NCBI GenBank assembly: GCA_963745865.1
Contig: CAVUYZ010000008.1
Span: 55,518 to 119,517 of the forward strand
Source of the DNA: JAHEDH01 sp963745865
Lineage (GTDB): Bacteria > Actinomycetota > Acidimicrobiia > Spongiisociales > ZC4RG35
Length of the DNA: 64,000 nt
Reading direction: 5' to 3'
Below the pieces are notes generated by a model, which saw only the letters and a list, made by a program, of their open reading frames with translations, made no database searches and was not told the DNA's origin. Both the position numbers and the translations under genes were made by a program. Below are positions 62,401-64,000 of this stretch, in pieces (position 1 is the stretch's first letter; each line of letters starts with the position of its first letter).

Positions 62401-63572
62401 GGTGTCGGGAACCTCACAGTCAATACCGAACCTCCACCGACGCTTCGATCGACGGTGAGATGCCCAGAGAGCGTCTCGACGCGGCGAGCGAGCGTGGCGA
62501 GGCCCTGGCCTCCGGTGAGCGAACCGCGGTCACTCACTTGCCCGTCCCGAACCCGACGCCATCGTCGGAGACGTCGAGCGTGACGGCATCGTCCAAATAC
62601 GAAAGGGTCAGCCCGATGCGGGTCGCCTGCGCTGTGTGTATGCATTCCGCAGTCCTTCCTGTGCTGCGCGAAGGACCAGCGTCTCGACTGAACCTGGAAG
62701 AGGCCGCGGTGGACCGAGGATCTCCAGATCACCGTCGATGTTGTCGGGACGTGAGTCGCGGAGGTGCCTTCTCAGAGCATCTGGCAGTGACACCTCTCGA
62801 AGCTCGCCTGGTTGAGTTGATTCGACAAGCCGGCGAGCGGTGTCGAGATTCTCTTGGGCGGCAGTCTCGATGGACTCGAGGGTGTCTCTATGCGTGATCG
62901 CCTTTCGACCGACTCCCGCCAGGAGAACAATGGACGCAAAGCCTTGGGCGAGTGTGTCGTGGATCTCACCGGCCATCCGAGTGCGCTCTTCGAGTGCCCG
63001 CGTGATCGCTCGGAGGTGGCGAGCTCGTCACGGGTTACCTGGAGTTCGCTGATGAGAGCGGCCTGGCGTGCGGTCAGGCGACCGATGCGATGAAGTGCGA
63101 AGGCGATGGTCGAGGCGGCCCCGAAGACGAGCACCGGGATCACCACCGTCCATGTGGGGCCGCCAAGCGAGGCAAGAGTCCACACAGCTGTGACGACCCC
63201 AGCCAGGGTCACGCCGATTCTCGGCCGGGTGGAGTCGACGATGAAGCTCAGCCCATAGAGGCCGAAAGTGAGGAGCGACCAACGATCGTCATTGAAGATG
63301 AGGCTCGACCATGCTGCAACTGCGATCCCCATTCCCGCAAGCCTCGGTGCGATTGATCGACCGGACCAGGCGGCAACCAATCCGAGGAGAACCAACCAGG
63401 GGAGCACTGCGAGGACGATCTCCCGTGACGTGTCGAGGACCGGGCGGTAGGCCACGGCCATCGACGCCACGAACGTGACACCGATGAGACTCTGCCAGAC
63501 CCCATCTCTCGCAGAATCCGGAGAGGAGCTGGGCGGGTTGACGTCGGCGAGTGGGGGGAGGAGCTGGGTCAA
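62397..63572 (-). pseudogene. NarL-partner sensor histidine kinase (HisKA_3), frameshifted
   Basis: N-terminal frame: several membrane helices (GVWQSLIGVTFVASMAVAYR, REIVLAVLPWLVLLGLVAAW) and a linker coil to SELQVTRDELATSERSR. From about 62990 another frame carries MAGEIHDTLAQGFASIVLLA (phospho-acceptor His), ENLDTARRLVESTQPGELRE and LVLRAAQEGLRNAYTQ. From about 62635 the HATPase end continues in further frames (GLATLARRVETLSGHLTVDR, GGGSVLTVRFPTP). At least two indels break an otherwise normal kinase. It pairs with the response regulator at 61765-62400. Confidence 0.8.
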
Positions 63573-63590
63573 GACGTTTCGACGATGAGC

Positions 63591-63971
63591 CTAGGCTCTC
63601 GCATCGATCCGACCCGAGATAGGTGGCGTGGTGAGTACGCCGACCACCGGGACTGCGACGACCAGGTGGAAGATGTTCAGCCAGACGGCGGTCTCGAGAG
63701 GTGTGAGCTGCGGTGAAAGGGACCACGGCGTAGGCCGGCGATGGCAACTCAGCACCACAGCGAGGAACGTGAGCCGTGGTTTGCGGGCGAAACGACCAGT
63801 CAGGTACGCCAGCGTCGCTCCGACGGTCGCACCGATGATCGTGAAGCCGATGACGTTGCCGAGCGTGACCTGACCCGCTCCCGAGACGACGAGTGGGCCG
63901 GCTGCTCGATCCGCAACCACGAAGGCCAATGTCACCAGCACTTCACGGCGATGCCGGTACCGGCGGCCCAC
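63591..63971 (-). CDS. DUF6069-like membrane protein
   Basis: About 126 aa with four hydrophobic segments: LVTLAFVVADRAAGPLVVSG, LGNVIGFTIIGATVGATLAY, LTFLAVVLSCHRRPTPWSL and TAVWLNIFHLVVAVPVVGVL. The order and the MHLV-like NIFHLVVA block fit DUF6069. The N-terminus is uncertain, because the gene may continue to the window edge or be frameshifted near 63930. Function unknown. Confidence 0.7.
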   Translation of the reverse strand: MGRRYRHRREVLVTLAFVVADRAAGPLVVSGAGQVTLGNVIGFTIIGATVGATLAYLTGRFARKPRLTFLAVVLSCHRRPTPWSLSPQLTPLETAVWLNIFHLVVAVPVVGVLTTPPISGRIDARA

Positions 63972-64000
63972 CGGCCCGCAAGGCTCTTGATCGGGCTGCG

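Overview
The window looks like a high-GC Gram-positive chromosome, probably an actinomycete relative (Actinomycetota, perhaps Acidimicrobiia). Reasons: strong G/C third-position bias in the 20-64 kb part, F420-type luciferase-like oxidoreductases, lipobox lipoproteins with Ser/Thr/Ala-rich linkers, DUF4242, DUF6069 and 2TM proteins, a LigD-type polymerase, and a leaderless-looking promoter. I see no rRNA, tRNA, CRISPR array or insertion sequence. The assignment is inference; no marker gene was compared.

Region A (1-22 kb) is an accessory catabolic island. It holds two partly parallel sets of genes: F420/LLM oxidoreductases, SDR dehydrogenases, related MFS permeases and two cyclic-amidohydrolase (hydantoinase/dihydroorotase-like) genes. 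It also holds a molybdenum hydroxylase large subunit, a ThDP enzyme, an asparaginase-fold enzyme lacking the usual catalytic Asp, and an ABC importer (binding protein plus two permeases, no ATPase). A GntR/FadR regulator lies among them, and a GTATA-centred box recurs in three of the control regions. The likely theme is uptake and ring-opening of a cyclic amide or N-heterocycle. The 11.5-19 kb part is densely frameshifted, and 11.5-13.7 kb has no recognisable intact gene.

Region B (26-44 kb) is the most interesting part. A LacI-family repressor (38.1-39.1 kb) sits among four divergent promoters, at 27.2-27.3, 34.4, 39.2 and 42.2 kb. Each carries a 14-bp palindrome close to TRCAATCGATTGYA. This predicts a regulon of an amidohydrolase, two AhpD-like CxxC proteins, an OsmC protein, an operon (3-hydroxyisobutyrate-dehydrogenase-like, aldehyde dehydrogenase, E1alpha/E1beta, USP, fumarylacetoacetase-like), a thioredoxin-reductase-like plus ferredoxin-NADP-reductase-like flavoprotein, an LVIVD protein, a PONP-hydrolase-like enzyme, and a PrdB/GrdB-like selenoprotein. 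The selenoprotein gene (41327-42124, minus) has an in-frame UGA at the redox-active position (U-P-M-C-H-R), followed by a bacterial SECIS-like hairpin with a GGU loop 17 nt downstream. The regulon is rich in thiol and selenol redox proteins, which suggests an undescribed reductive catabolic system.

Region C (20-26 kb and 44-64 kb) is mostly ordinary chromosome: ABC exporter, cNMP-binding protein, metX and metY, a molybdopterin oxidoreductase, carbonic anhydrase, P5C dehydrogenase, LigD-type polymerase with an unrecognised N-terminal domain, sensor kinases, cyclic 2,3-diphosphoglycerate synthetase, lipoproteins and several gene remnants.

Single-base indels interrupt many genes, including core ones such as metX and metY, while similarity resumes cleanly in another frame. 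This favours uncorrected sequencing indels over true decay for many of them, so frameshifted entries should be read as probable or possible genes rather than proven pseudogenes.
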